Source: Aquilaria yunnanensis | Lineage: Eukaryota > Streptophyta > Magnoliopsida > Malvales > Thymelaeaceae | Direction of reading: 5' to 3' | Length of the DNA: 64,000 nt | NCBI GenBank assembly: GCA_039654915.1 | Contig: CM077596.1 | Coordinates: forward strand, 8,866,001 to 8,930,000 | Shown: positions 46,201 through 57,884 of the stretch, piece after piece | Layout of the letters: each line of letters starts with the position of its first letter | Numbering within the stretch: the stretch's first letter is position 1 | Translations under genes and position numbers: made by a program | Notes under the pieces: generated by a model | Told to the model about the DNA's origin: nothing | What the model saw: the letters and a program-made list of their open reading frames with translations, nothing else | Databases searched by the model: none

Positions 46201-48400
46201 ATCATCAGCCACTTGTGCTCTCCCATTTTTTTCTCTATAGCCTTTCCTTCTTTCCCAATACAATAATTCACAGTTATACAAATGTTAGAACACACAATTC
46301 ATAATCAGTAAAATACATTCAATTCATAGTTCCATACATTTTTTGTTGACATTACCTCATATTCTTAGTCACACTTGCTCTTACTCCCTGTTCTTGCTCA
46401 TTTTCCCTATTTCATTTAGGCACTTTTCTGGCTCATTTTTCCATTTTCCTACATTTCATGTGCTTCATTTAGTAATTATTTTTGTACACTAATTGTGAAA
46501 GATGAAAAACCAATCACACACTTATGACCTTTCTGTCCAACCTCTGTCAAGTCACTCTGCTCAGAACCCTTCCTCCCACTTGGTTTTTTATTACCCATGT
46601 TCATTTATCAACAACAAGTTTTAGATAAATTGTTCCCATAACAACGCAACTAGTGCTTGGTTCAACATAAACTATATGCACCCAACAACAAAAACTTAAT
46701 TCACTCTGGGGTATGCCTTCTTTCTCCTGTAACATCCTTCATGGTATGATCGTCTCTTTTTATATCTAACCTTGTCTTTGCACGTTAGACCACAAAAGCC
46801 TCGTGCTTGCTTCATAGACCCTTAACTATTTTGCTAACTTTATCATTCCATGCAATCCAATCAATTATGGTAACATGTTCACTAAGTGTCATTACAATCA
46901 TATATTTTCATATCTTTTACCCAGTGATCTCGACATCGGGTTCATTTTCTTTCTCTGTAGATTTAGCGTCTGTCTGTCCCTTGAGCCTTTTTACAGAACT
47001 GCCACTTTTTTCCAACCATACTGGTTTCACCACAATTTGGGAGCAAGTCAAAGGTATCCTACGAGACATGATTGGAACTCAATATTTCACAATACAATCA
47101 ATTTTTTAGGAAAAGATATGTTTTTTAAACCCTTAAGCAGTGGAGCATACAGCTGGTATTGTCAACATTGTATCCCTAGTGACTTTTCTGAGCTTGTATC
47201 ATTGTCCCCATCATCCTTCTGTACAATCTTAACCATATTTTCCTATGTACAGATCATAAACATTCAACTTTCTCTCATGCTACGTAAACACCACCAAACA
47301 ATACATATGCTACAAAATCATACATAATTGTACTAAAACCTTATATACAAACCACACATACCCATATAACATACAAAAAAAAAATCACACCAGATAGCAC
47401 AATACAACTATGTAACAAAAACACACAAATCAGACACATGATAAACATACAAAATTTAATCATTGTGAATTTCTCTCGTGATATATAAACACCACCAGAA
47501 AATGCATACAAAAACATCACAGTGTCATACTTTTTGTTTATGCACCATTTTAAATACACATTTGCTACAAAATGATACATAATTTTACCAGAACCTTACA
47601 TACAAACCATACAAACCTATATAAAAAACCAATAAATCCAAAACCCAAATCACACAGACAATCATGATACAAATCGAACCCAAATCATACATATCACATA
47701 TACCAAACCCAGAAACAAAACTCATACTCAGTGATTCAAAGCACACATAACGGGATGCAAATCATACCAAACATTACAATCCATACAAAACCACAGAATC
47801 ATACAAATTGAACGTGGGAGGACACATACCCACATGTGTTATTCTGTTAGTCAAATGTACTCACACAAAACACTAGACACCTAGTTCATGGAAAAACATA
47901 AAACAAACACCCAGATACAAATCACACACACACACACCTAGATACAAATCATACACACCTAGATACAAATAAGCACACCTTAATCTTAATAAACAATGCA
48001 ATCACCAAACCATACAAATCACACCCCAGATTTTCTCACCACCACACAGATAACACATACCCACGTACTAATCGCACACACCCACACACAATTCATCCAA
48101 AGCAATAAAATCACTATACATTTTAGGCTTGCAAACCCAGAATCACACCTTCTCTCCTTCTCACCACCCACCGCAGGCACCCCGTAGGCTGCCGATCAGA
48201 GCTCTTCCTTCCCACAGCCCGCCATAAGCACCGTCCTTGCTCTTTCTTTTCCTCTTGTCACTTTGGTGCTCCTTCTTGTGGATCGACACTACTGAACTAG
48301 TGTGCCTGACGCTGGTCAACTTCTTTTGTCCTCCTCCATCATCGTTCATGAGAACCGCCGTGATTGTGAAAGATGCAACACTTTTGGGGAGGAGGTGAGC
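43213..48400 (-). pseudogene. Ulp1-like protease gene, N-terminal part (copy 1)
   Basis: Minus strand. From the 5' side: a basic first exon near 48161-48349 (HKKEHQSDKRKRKSKDG); a long AT/CA-rich stretch (46300-48160); charged, Lys-rich exons at 45723-45923 (GDDERPVKCSGKEG in part) and 46150-46260; then the conserved plant domain of these proteins at 45374-45688: MGFGHLLRLKCRFLSKEFVE, LVDRIDLEDMKM and MANNVRLILGIPNGNISIGG. Further exons follow at 44391-44618 and 43269-43469. This N-terminal domain is typical of Ulp1-bearing plant MULE proteins. A 15-residue unit (SLESRRLKIDPKDMT) within it appears internally duplicated relative to copy 2. Continues at 17855. Confidence 0.65.
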
Positions 48401-48489
48401 ATGGCTACCTTTCTGCTTGCTTTTGTCTTCAATTTAGGTTGTAAGTGGTATGGGTAGTCAGTGTATAGAAAAGGGGTTCAAATCAAGTA

Positions 48490-49600
48490 ATTGCTCAATT
48501 TTGTGCCTGATTTTTCACACGTCTACGTTTCTTTTTTTAAGATAGATAATGTATGGGTTAATGGATGGAAATCGTCTATACCTAAAGGCGTTTCTAAGTG
48601 CACTTACACTTAGGTGGACAGTCTCAGAACTCATTTCTATTAGAATTTTTTTTTAATTATGTATTCATGAAAAGTTTAATTATAACTAGCCTAATTAATC
48701 TATGTACAAAAAATTAAAAGCATGATATTTTAAAAAAGTAGAAAAATAAATCCAATAATTGTCAATGATTTTTATAAATATATTTATAATAGGTATCACT
48801 GATTAAAACATCAATTTTATTATTGTTGGGTCTAATAGTTTTTCTATAATAAATAATCATATTTAAAACATTATTTTGAAATTTTAACAAAAATTTAAGA
48901 CATCTGCTAAAGATAAAGCGGCGCTACATCCTTTTCAATTAAATTAAATGCTATAATTGTTAAATATTTTTATAATTATATTTATAACTAATAGCAAAGA
49001 TTAAATTATCAATTTTCAAATAGCATTTTAAAATTGATAATTATTAATATGATAAACATGAAAAATTTTAGAACTTTTAGTTGATATTATCTATATCCAA
49101 TTAAAAGGGAGAAAAAAGTGATAACTTAAAAAAATTTGATGAAAATAGCATTTTAATAGGCATAAATTTTAATTAGATAACTATGAAACATTTTAAAAAG
49201 TCCTAAGACTGAAAATCATTATAATCTAAGTAGGTATCTACTAGGCTTGAAAAATTTAAGAATAGTTAAAACTAGTATTTAGTGGAAACCTAAGATTATC
49301 TAGGATACAAATTCCATTAGAATATTCCAAACATGCAATTACACAAAGTCTAACATTCTCCTGGGTGTAAGTGCAACTGGTTAATAAGTGTTAGCCTGCA
49401 TTTGTTTTAATTTAATAAGGTAAGTTATGTTGTTTTGATAAATCAGCGGTGGGTTCCGCAAAAGTCTAGTGTGCATATATGTGGATAAGCACACACTAGA
49501 TGGCGTTAAAATGGGGGTCAGATTCTATTAGTGTAGCACGATAATGAAAACCTTGATTGGGGGATTTAAGATGTAATGAGATAATTTTTTAGTAGTTTTT
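48490..49600. other. AT-rich spacer between MULE copies 1 and 2
   Basis: No coding sequence recognised. Contains the palindrome 'ctaagtgcacttacacttag' (about 48594-48613), a related 'gggtgtaagtgcaact' (about 49363-49378) in opposite sense, and a hairpin CTAGTGTGC...GCACACACTAG at 49466-49499. The interior 48640-49320 is very AT-rich and could be a separate small insertion, but no ends are clear. Confidence 0.5.
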
Positions 49601-49817
49601 CAAATTTTAATTTTTTTATTTATGGTAATTAAGATGTCATACTTTTTTTTTCATATTAAGCGCCATTTATGTCTTCCCTTTTTCTCTTTGTCTCTAGTAA
49701 TTCTATTTGTAGTCTTCGTCTCCTTTTCATATTACACTCCTTATACGTCTTCTTTTTTTTTTTCAATCCATTGTAATTTAGTTTTTTTTTCTCTTTTCAT
49801 ATATTATGCTACAAATT

Positions 49818-52800
49818 ATGTTGGATTTGAACGAATTTCCAGCTGAGGTACATTTCAGTAAGGCTTCACAATGGTATAAGAAGGGTGATGGTGTTAATGG
49901 TGAAGATCATGAGGCTGACTTTGTTGATGGCAATAGTGGTGGTGATGTTAATATTGATGTTAGAGGTGACTATGATTATCATTTGTATCATATGTGAATA
50001 TTATTTGCTAGTTTGTGCATTTTATATGATTCTCATTTTACTGTTTTTCATGTTTTTAGAATGCATAGATGAGAAAGGTGATCAAGTTGTGGTAGATGAG
50101 GGGTTATGTGGTAGGGAATCAATTGAAGGTATGGTATTGTACGTCATTTATATTATTTTTATTGGTTTTGTGTTTGTTGTTGTTGTTGTTGTTGTTATAT
50201 ATGTAACAAGTACGGAAAGAAGGTGAGGGAACAAATGATGGTATGAAATTGTACTTCATTTATATTTTTTTTATTGTACATGCAGATTTTCATGTCTGTT
50301 TGCATCATGTGTGTTACGGTCGTCCATATGTATTTTTCTGTTTAATTTGTGCATGTAACTGTTTCTTGTTTGTATTAATTAGTTTCACCATGGTTCCATG
50401 TTCAAGCATCATTGAATTTTTGTATCCAACTGTTCATTGGTTGTAGACAATCATTTATTTATTGTGTTTTCACGTGCAGGTGGCATTAAGGAGTCTTCTT
50501 TGGAAGGCATTGGTTTTGAGAGTGTAGAAGCTACTTTTGTGTTCTTTCATAAGCATACAATCAAGAGTGGGTTCAAGGCCCACAAGAACAGAGTTCAAAA
50601 GAGGCATGATGTTATGTATGCAATTGAGTTTTGATGTCACTAACAAGGGGGTAAGAACTCAGTCAAAAATGATGGGGGAGAAACTACATATCAGAAGCAT
50701 ACATTGCGGTGTGGTTGTGTTGCTCAAATTTGGTTTAAGAGCAATAAAGAAAAGGAATGGGTTTGTGTTCAGCGTAATAGGAATCACAACCATCCTTTTA
50801 TGCCGACTTAGATGCGCCATCTGCTTGACACGTGCAAAAAAATGATGATGGAGCAGTTTGGGGCTCTGATGTCACTGGTGAACAGCGGCATTAGAATCAT
50901 TGATACGTATAGGGTTTTCAACAATGAAGCGTGTTGTCTGGATCAGTTGGGTGTGAAGAAGAAAACTCTGTACAATAAAGTTGCGGGAGTGAAGGCAGAG
51001 GACTACTAAGGGCAAGGCTGCATCATGAGTTGACTATTTTAAAGAGTGTGCCAAAGCTGATCTTGATTTCTTCTATGCAATAGAGTCAATGATGTGGGCA
51101 AGTGAACCAATTTCTTCTAGCATCATGGGCAGATGAAGGTAGATTATCTTCTATTTGGTGACCTAGTTTTAGTGGACACAACTTATCGTACAAACCGGTA
51201 TAACATGTTCTGTGTCCTTATTGTTAGGGTGAACCACCATTTGAAAAAATGTAATGTTTGGATGCGCATTCCTAGTAGAACAAAAAGCGAGGGCATTTGA
51301 GTGGTTTTTAAAGACCTTTTTGAGGAGTACGGATGGAATTGAGCCCAAGACACTATTTTTGGATCAAAACAATGCATTTTTAAATGTGTTTGATAGTGTA
51401 TTCAAGGAAGCCAAGCATCGATTGTGTCTGTTGCATATATCAAAGAAGGCACCAAGCAAACTTCACCATTTGTCATTCTAAGCAGGCTTCAATTCAAAGT
51501 TTATGAAATGCCTATACGATTGTTTAGCTGAAGATGAGCTACAGTGTAATTGGAGTGAAATGCTTAGTGAGTTTGCTTGCTCGGATGATACTTGGTTATA
51601 ATCAGTTTGGCGGGTACGTGACCAATGGACAACATATCTATGTAGGGACATTTTCTTAGCAAGTATTATTCTATGAATTAGTTGTATGGTTCTATGCTGT
51701 ATTTGTTTGTGTCCAATGTATTATTGTATGAGTTTGTTGTGTAGCTCTATGAATTCATTGTGATGTAATGTATTTTCTTGTAAACATATTGCATGTTATT
51801 GTTTTGTTTATGCAATGTTTTGTTGGGGTGAACCACCATCAGTAGAATGTAATATTTGGATGCACGTTCCTGGAAGACACAAAAAGCAAAGGCATTTGAG
51901 TGGTTATTGAAGACCTTTATGGGGAGTATGGATAGAATTGAGCCAAAGATGATATTTTCTGATCAAGACAACGCATTTTTAAATGTGTTTGATAGTGTAT
52001 TCAAGGAAGCCAAGCATCAATTGTGTCTGTGGCATATATCAAAGAAGACACCAAGCAAACTTCACGACTTGTGGTTCTGAGCAGGCTTCGATTTGAAGTT
52101 TAAGAAATGCCTATACATTTGTTTGACTGAAGAAGAGCTACAACATAATTGGAGTGACATGCTTGGCGAGTTTTCCTGCTCGGATGATACTTGGTTACAA
52201 TCAGTTTGGCAAGTACGAGACCGGTGGGCTGGTATGTCTATGTAGGGACATTTTATCAACAGGTATTATTCTATGAGTTTGTTGTGTGGTTATATGCATT
52301 AGTTGTCCATGTACGATGTATTATTCTATGAGTTTATTATGTGGTTCTATAAATTCACTGTGATGCAATATATTTTCTTGTAAGCATATTGTATGTTACT
52401 ATTTTGTTTATGTATGTTATTGCAAATGTTATGTATGTCACTGTTTAACAACTTCGTACATGAACACTTGTGACACAAAGGAACAAGAACACTAATAGTG
52501 TGTTGACTACGCTTGCCAATAACAAATGGGTTACTTGACGGCTTCAAAGCTATAGAGGTTAGAGTTAGAGAATGGTGGCATAATGAGCTTGAAATAGATT
52601 TTCACAACTTCAAGAATTATGAGGTTTCCTTTCAAAATGATATTTTGATTCATGCGTCTAACGTGTATAGTTTTAGACTGTTTAAGATTTCCAGGAACAG
52701 TTTAGTTTTGCATCCGATGCAAAATTGCAACTTGTTAGCACTGCTGGTGGGGTTAAGTGTTATAATGTGTCGTTGGGCCGCCATGATCATCATGTGTTTG

Positions 52801-53300
52801 CTGTTACATACAACCAATCACTGAAGACCATTGAATGTTCTTACAAGTTCTTCAACCAACAAGGATTCTTATGTTCCCATGCACTATGGGTTTTAAATGT
52901 CAGGGCTGAAGAAAAGATACAAGATAATTACATCTTGAAGAGGTGCTCGAAGAATGCGAGGACACACTCTAATGGGTTGATGGCCTCTACATGGGGATAA
53001 GAGCGTCTATAAAGATTTTGCTAGCACACGAACAAGATGCATGAGTGCTATAATTTCATTGCCCATTGCATGAATGATTCTACAGGCCGAAAATATTTTG
53101 ATGAAGGTCTTTAGTTGTTGAGACATTTCATATGTCAATCGTATGGGGATATGACTGAGAGTTCTTATCAAATGCATGGAACAAGGTCTCATATTAAGGA
53201 TCCTAATTTTTTGAAAACCAACACATTTGGGCAAAAGAGGATCAAAACTACTGCTGAGAGGTTTCAAGCGAAAACCAGGAAGAGGAAATTGTTTTTTTAA
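49818..53300 (+). pseudogene. FAR1-type MULE transposase gene (copy 2), broken
   Basis: Starts MLDLNEFPAEVHF at 49818, with an acidic Asp/Gly-rich segment following. Introns with GT...AG edges are likely (3' ends near 50059 and 50479). The FAR1 DNA-binding domain begins FESVEATFVFFHKHTIKSGF (from ~50513) and runs to the HNHPF box near 50780, with frameshifts. MULE transposase core: LVDTTYRTNRYNMF (about 51170-51210, first catalytic Asp), FLVEQKARAFEWFLKTF, then FLDQNNAFLNVF with the HRLCLLHISKK box. The SWIM finger CSYKFFNQQGFLCSHAL is intact (about 52840-52890). The end is a basic tail, KTRKRKLFF, with TAA at 53298. Frame breaks and a 600-bp duplication rule out function. Confidence 0.78.
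51231..52426 (+). repeat. Tandem duplication (~598-bp unit) of the transposase catalytic segment
   Basis: Unit 1 begins gtgaaccaccat at 51231, unit 2 begins gtgaaccaccat at 51829. Both run through AFEWxLKTF, the D-x-NAFLNVFDSVFKEAKH block, the 'tctatgtagggacatttt' exon end and the following intron-like 'tattattctatgagtttgttgtgtgg' sequence. The copies differ at many positions, so the duplication is not recent. Confidence 0.88.
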
Positions 53301-53902
53301 TAAAAATCAATGTCATTCTTCTATCTTTTTCTCTACAAATATGTTTGACAGTTATATTTTTTTTTCATTCATATTCATTCATACTAATTTTCAAGATTAC
53401 AAATAAGAATAACACAACACAAAACATGCAACACATAACAAATATAGACTTGTGCCATACTTTTCTAACTATTGACAGAGATTGTGTAATTTATATCCAT
53501 GCAAAACACATTTCATATGGATGATTCTTTTATGTATGTATCTGTTCAAATAACTTATGATTCCATCGTCTTCCCAAATTATATATACGTTATTCTTTAA
53601 CTATACATATACTTCACATGTATGATTTGGTTATGTATGTACCTGTTCAAATAACGCATGCTTCCTATGTCTTTTCAAATTTTGTATGTATTAAAATATA
53701 TCAATTATGTATTAACATGTTCGAGGTTTATTGTACTACCATGAGCATTGCAAGTCATGATTGCCAACTTTGGACAAAAACATCCTCATTTGATATAATA
53801 ATAAAAAGTCACATAGTAAAACTAAAACATAACCTTAACTAAGGTTCAACTTGTATGAAATATAGGATAATCAAATGTAAAGGGCCCCTATACAGTCTAA
53901 CA
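53301..53902. other. Noncoding gap between convergent genes (copy 2)
   Basis: AT-rich, no domain recognised in either strand. Equivalent to 5606-6217 and 60978-61703. Confidence 0.55.
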
Positions 53903-54939
53903 CTACTTCTCTTTAGCTGCCAAGTTCACTTCTTTAAGAACTTCTTCCCTCAGTTTGCTTGTCTCATCCTTCAGTATTGTTACTGCAATTAACCACCAAT
54001 GGTATCGTGAGGCCTTGTCCAGCATTATAGAAAATGTGGATGTTAAGTTGTTATAGCAATTGCGTACAGATTTATGCATGTTAATAAAGAATGACATGAA
54101 CAATTAACTTACTGGTCCAAGGTCACTATCAAAATCTACCCCTGCAAACAACTCCATATGCTTCATCACAAATACCCCATAGTTCGTATTATTTGACAGG
54201 TATGCTTTCCTTTTCATCTTCTTCTTCTAAGTTGGTATGAAATGTTCCCACTCATATACCCTAAATGCAGCAGCTTTTGGGTGGCCAGTAGCCTTCAAGT
54301 ATCCCATAAAATGAGGCCCCGCAGACAATCAATGAATTATAAGTTGTATGTGCTTAGTTTGTCATGTAAAGAAAATGTTAGAAGTTGTTTGTATTTACCA
54401 CAAGACCTTCCATGTCACCATAGTTTGCCCATTCCTCAACCATATTGTTCACTTACATTAATGGTAATATTACCATTTAGGATCCCGAGGACCAATATCA
54501 CATCATCTACCATCAACTCTATCTTCCCCGATCCTATACTCATCGTTATGTCCTCTGGATCTATCCTATCAACCTGCCATTCAACAAACCCCTTGCTCAG
54601 GAACTTACACTTCAACTTTACTAGTACACAAAATCCCATTTCCTCAATAGCTTTTATACGTTCCTCACAATTTAATATCTTCTCAAAAACCTTGCCCATC
54701 TATCTTGATGAACACTTTGTATTAAATATGCAAATATGTATTTATATCAAACTATCAATCCACAACATCATGTCACAATAATGTTACGAGAAACAAATCA
54801 TATTACCTACCAAAGTCCCCATCATCATCCAAGCACTCGCCTGGTTTGTCGTCACCTTCCACCTTTGATTTCCCTTTCTTTTTCTTGTCACCTTCCACCA
54901 TTGATTTCATCCTATTGCAATGAAAACAATACAAAAGGA

Positions 54940-55350
54940 ATTTAGTGTAACACAATTTAACTTCAACACAATACATTTTAATCATACTAACATACATACT
55001 ATCATGGATGTTTTCTTTGAATTTTCATTACCTAAGAAATCCCTCTTCATTGTTTTTCGACTCGCATGATACATCATATTCAATCACCTTTGATTTCCCT
55101 TTCTCATCATCTTTCCCTTTCTTGCTCCATTATCAAAATCATCACAAATGTTATTAAATGTAAAACAATTTAAACTCAGCACAATAAATTTAAATAGTAC
55201 TCACATACGTAGTGTCATGAATGTTATCTTAAATGATAATTACCTTACAAATCCCTCACCCTCATCTTCATACGACCATGAGACGTCACCATTAGCCACC
55301 TTTGTTTTGCCTTTCATTTTCTTAGTACGCTTCCCTTTATCCCACCTACA
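54940..55350 (-). repeat. Tandemly repeated exon-intron modules in the Ulp1-like gene
   Basis: Units about 216 bp apart: 'acaattta...cacaatacattttaa...atacatactatcatggatgtt...attacctaagaaatccctc' (from ~54952) and 'acaatttaaactcagcacaataaatttaaa...catacgtagtgtcatgaatgtt...attaccttacaaatccctc' (from ~55168). Each encodes an acidic piece followed by Lys-rich (KGKSK-like) residues. A third, weaker unit starts upstream. Confidence 0.7.
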
Positions 55351-56164
55351 ACAATTCACAGCAATACAAAGGTTTAATACATATTTTGCTCACTGTACTC
55401 ATGTAATACAATTTATACTTAGTTTACTACGTTCAACTCATAGTTTCATACATATTTTTATGTTGGCAATACCTCAAATTTTTACTGGCACCTCCTCTTG
55501 GCCCTTTATCCTCCTCATTTCCCCTTTTTCATTTAGGCACTTTACTAGCTCCTCTTTTTACTTCCTTGCATTCCCCCTTCTTAGTCATATTGTTGTACAA
55601 ATTTTATGAAACGGAAAAAACATACAGCTTTGTTTCACTTTGGGCTACCCTGCCCTTCTCTTGTGTCATCCTTCTTGATACAACCATCTCTTTTTCCCTC
55701 TGACCTTGTCCTTGCACATCAAGCCACAAATGTCTCGTGATTGTTCTTTAGACCCTTAACTATTTTACTAACCTTGTCATTCCATACAATGTAAACAATA
55801 ACCCATAGATTGTTGACTAAATGTGATCACATTAGTATATTTTACTCCATTACCTTGTGATCTCAACATTGGAGTCCATGTCTTCTTTTGTAAATTGCTC
55901 ATTTGCTTGCCCCTTCAGCCTTTTCAATGTAATGCCACTTTGGTCCAAGCGAACTTGCCACACCATAATTGGTGAGCTACTCAAAGGTATCCTAAAACTC
56001 AAAACCGCATAATCCATTCAAATTAGAAGAAGGGAGAGATGCAGGGGAATGTATAGTTGGTATTGTGAGCACTATATCCTCAGTGAGTCGGTGGAGCTCG
56101 AAACACTACTTGTTTCATCCTTCTATACAATCTTCACAATATTCCCTATGTCAAAATCTTAAAC

Positions 56165-56800
56165 ATACAGTTTTAATACTAGCACAAAAACACCTCAGAA
56201 TAATATAGACTACTTGTCATTATGTATTGCAATCGCATGAACAATATCAAATAAGAACAAATACTCTTTCGTACTTGTTTTGAAACCCACATGTGTTACC
56301 CTATTAGTCATATGTATTACTATAAATAATTACACAGAATAGTATAAATATGAAACAAAATCACACAAATTAGACATATTTGTAAACATTGTTAATTTCA
56401 CATATAACCTTATACCTCAAACATGTTTCCTAATTTATGGAATAACAAAACACAAACCCATAACCACATCATGACACAATAGAAAATAAAACCAGAACCA
56501 AACTTGGGAAGCGAATCAAAGTTCAATACTAGTACATAAACACCTCATAACAACATATATTACTCATCATTATGTATTACATTCACATGAACAAGACCAC
56601 ATAAGGACAAATAGTTTTTTGTACAATTTCAAAACCTACATGTGTTATCCTATTAGTCAAATGTATTCCCACAAATAATTACACAGAATAGTGCAAAAAT
56701 GCAACAAAATCACACAAATCAGATTTATAGAACGACAAAACACAAACCCACAACCACATTATGGAACAACACAACATAACACCAGAACCGAACATCATTC
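56165..56800. repeat. ~350-bp tandem duplication in the CA-rich intron of copy 2
   Basis: 56170-56510 and 56522-56795 align: 'taatactagcacaaaaacacctca', 'acccacatgtgttaccctattagtca', 'aataattacacagaatag' and 'aaaacacaaaccca(t/c)aaccaca' recur in the same order. A related segment with 'cccacatgtgttattctgttagtcaaatgta' occurs once in copy 1 at ~47830. Confidence 0.8.
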
Positions 56801-57884
56801 GTCATCTAGACAAAAAATAAATCAGGCCATAGAAGAACACAAAATGAACATGTGTACAAATCACACACATCCAAAAACCAAATAACACATACTCAAGCCT
56901 TCAACCGTACCTAACAAAACAACAACCAAACCATATGAACCAAACATAACCATATACAAACCACACATACCCACATACTAATCACACAATCCCAGACCCA
57001 ATTCCTTCCAAACAATATAATTGCACATAGAAATCACAAACACCAAGATATTAATACCGCATACCCAAGCCCTTAACTGTACTAAACAATGCAATCACCA
57101 AACCATACAAATAGTAAGCCATTCGATTTTCTCCTAACATATTCACTTTGGGTCATAGCCACACATATTACACATAACTAGAATCGCACCTTCCTTGATT
57201 ACAAGTTATAGTAGCAGATTACCTCACCAACCTCGAATTGATGTGCTTTGGAGGCTTGGGACCAACTACTAACGTGTTTCTGCCTCTTTCTTGCACAATT
57301 ATCCCTGCTGTTTTCACCCTCTACCAAGTCGCTCCTTATCGCAAGTGCCTTTTGTGTGGTTCTAGGAATGTCGATGGAACGATGGCTAGTTGTATGATCT
57401 AAAGACACTAGAAAGAGTAGATAAATGAATGGGGAAGGAAATCATGGGTTTAAGGTTCCCTATAGATTTTTTATGGAAGGCATTTGTATGGAAAGGGGAG
57501 AAGTTCTGGTAACTACTTGTTTTAGTCCCTAATTATTCGTGCCTCATCCTCTTTTTTAAAAAAGCAAATGACAGGGAATCATCGATAGGCAAATGGTGTT
57601 ATATATGTGTATTTACACATATAAGTACAGCCTCAAATCTTGTGGGATCTTGATGAGTTAGTTAGAACTTGTCAGCTCAAAATAATAATGGTAAGTAGCA
57701 ATTATAGTAATGTAATTGTAGTTCTTACTTGGTTTACTTCATCTATTTTGTTCATTTCTTTTTTTTTTTTTATCTTCACCATTTCATCATTTTTGGCAGC
57801 CTGTATCTACTATCATATTTTTCATATTTCAAAATAAATGCTTTCTTACGGGTTCAATTAGGAGGACAACAAGATTAATAGAAC

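Larger units (their letters stand above)
5010..48480. mobile_element. KI-MULE-like DNA transposon, copy 1 (interrupted by nested LTR elements)
   Basis: Transposase end on the plus strand (5015-5605) and a Ulp1-like protease gene on the minus strand, in three pieces: 6218-6586, 16826-17855 and 43213-48400. The pieces rejoin exactly at the target duplications of the two insertions (TCGGG, AATAT). After removing the insertions the order matches copy 3 at 57600-64000 block for block, for example 17640-17850 with 62840-63050 and 43260-43420 with 63280-63440. The front of the transposase is missing, cut at the LTR ending near 5002. No terminal inverted repeat was recognised, which is common for KI-MULEs. 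Confidence 0.7.
53903..57408 (-). pseudogene. Ulp1-like protease gene (copy 2) with large internal deletion
   Basis: First exon 57199-57408 (MSLDHTTSHRSIDIPRTTQK, basic). A CA-rich intronic stretch follows (55640-57180), then Lys/Asp-rich repeated exons (54790-55350) and the conserved N-terminal domain at 54436-54699 (MGFCVLVKLKCKFLSKGFVE, VDRIDPEDITM, VDDVILVLGILNGNITI). At about 54445-54455 this domain runs straight into sequence that in copy 3 lies after the catalytic His strand, so several kilobases including the His region are deleted. Afterwards come an Ulp1-type NYGVFVMKHMELFAG (about 54135-54180, catalytic Cys changed to Tyr) and the C-terminus TILKDETSKLREEVLKEVN at 53903. No active protease is possible. 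Confidence 0.72.
49600..57480. mobile_element. KI-MULE-like DNA transposon, copy 2
   Basis: Plus-strand FAR1-type transposase (49818-53300) and minus-strand Ulp1-like gene (53903-57408) in convergent orientation, the same layout as copies 1 and 3. No retrotransposon interrupts it. Ends are approximate because no terminal inverted repeat or target duplication was identified. Confidence 0.72.

Noticed and set aside
47600..48130. Regular-looking ACACA / CATACAAAT blocks suggestive of a short-repeat or CRISPR-like array
   Set aside because: Spacing and unit length vary and no fixed repeat-spacer order exists; it is CA-rich intronic low complexity of the Ulp1-like gene, also seen at 56160-57180.
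49622..50226. Hydrophobic small frames that look like membrane proteins (49622-49846, 49885-50226)
   Set aside because: They come from T-rich introns of transposase copy 2, including a (GTT)n run near 50171-50196, and overlap the better supported DLNEFP-initiated frame.
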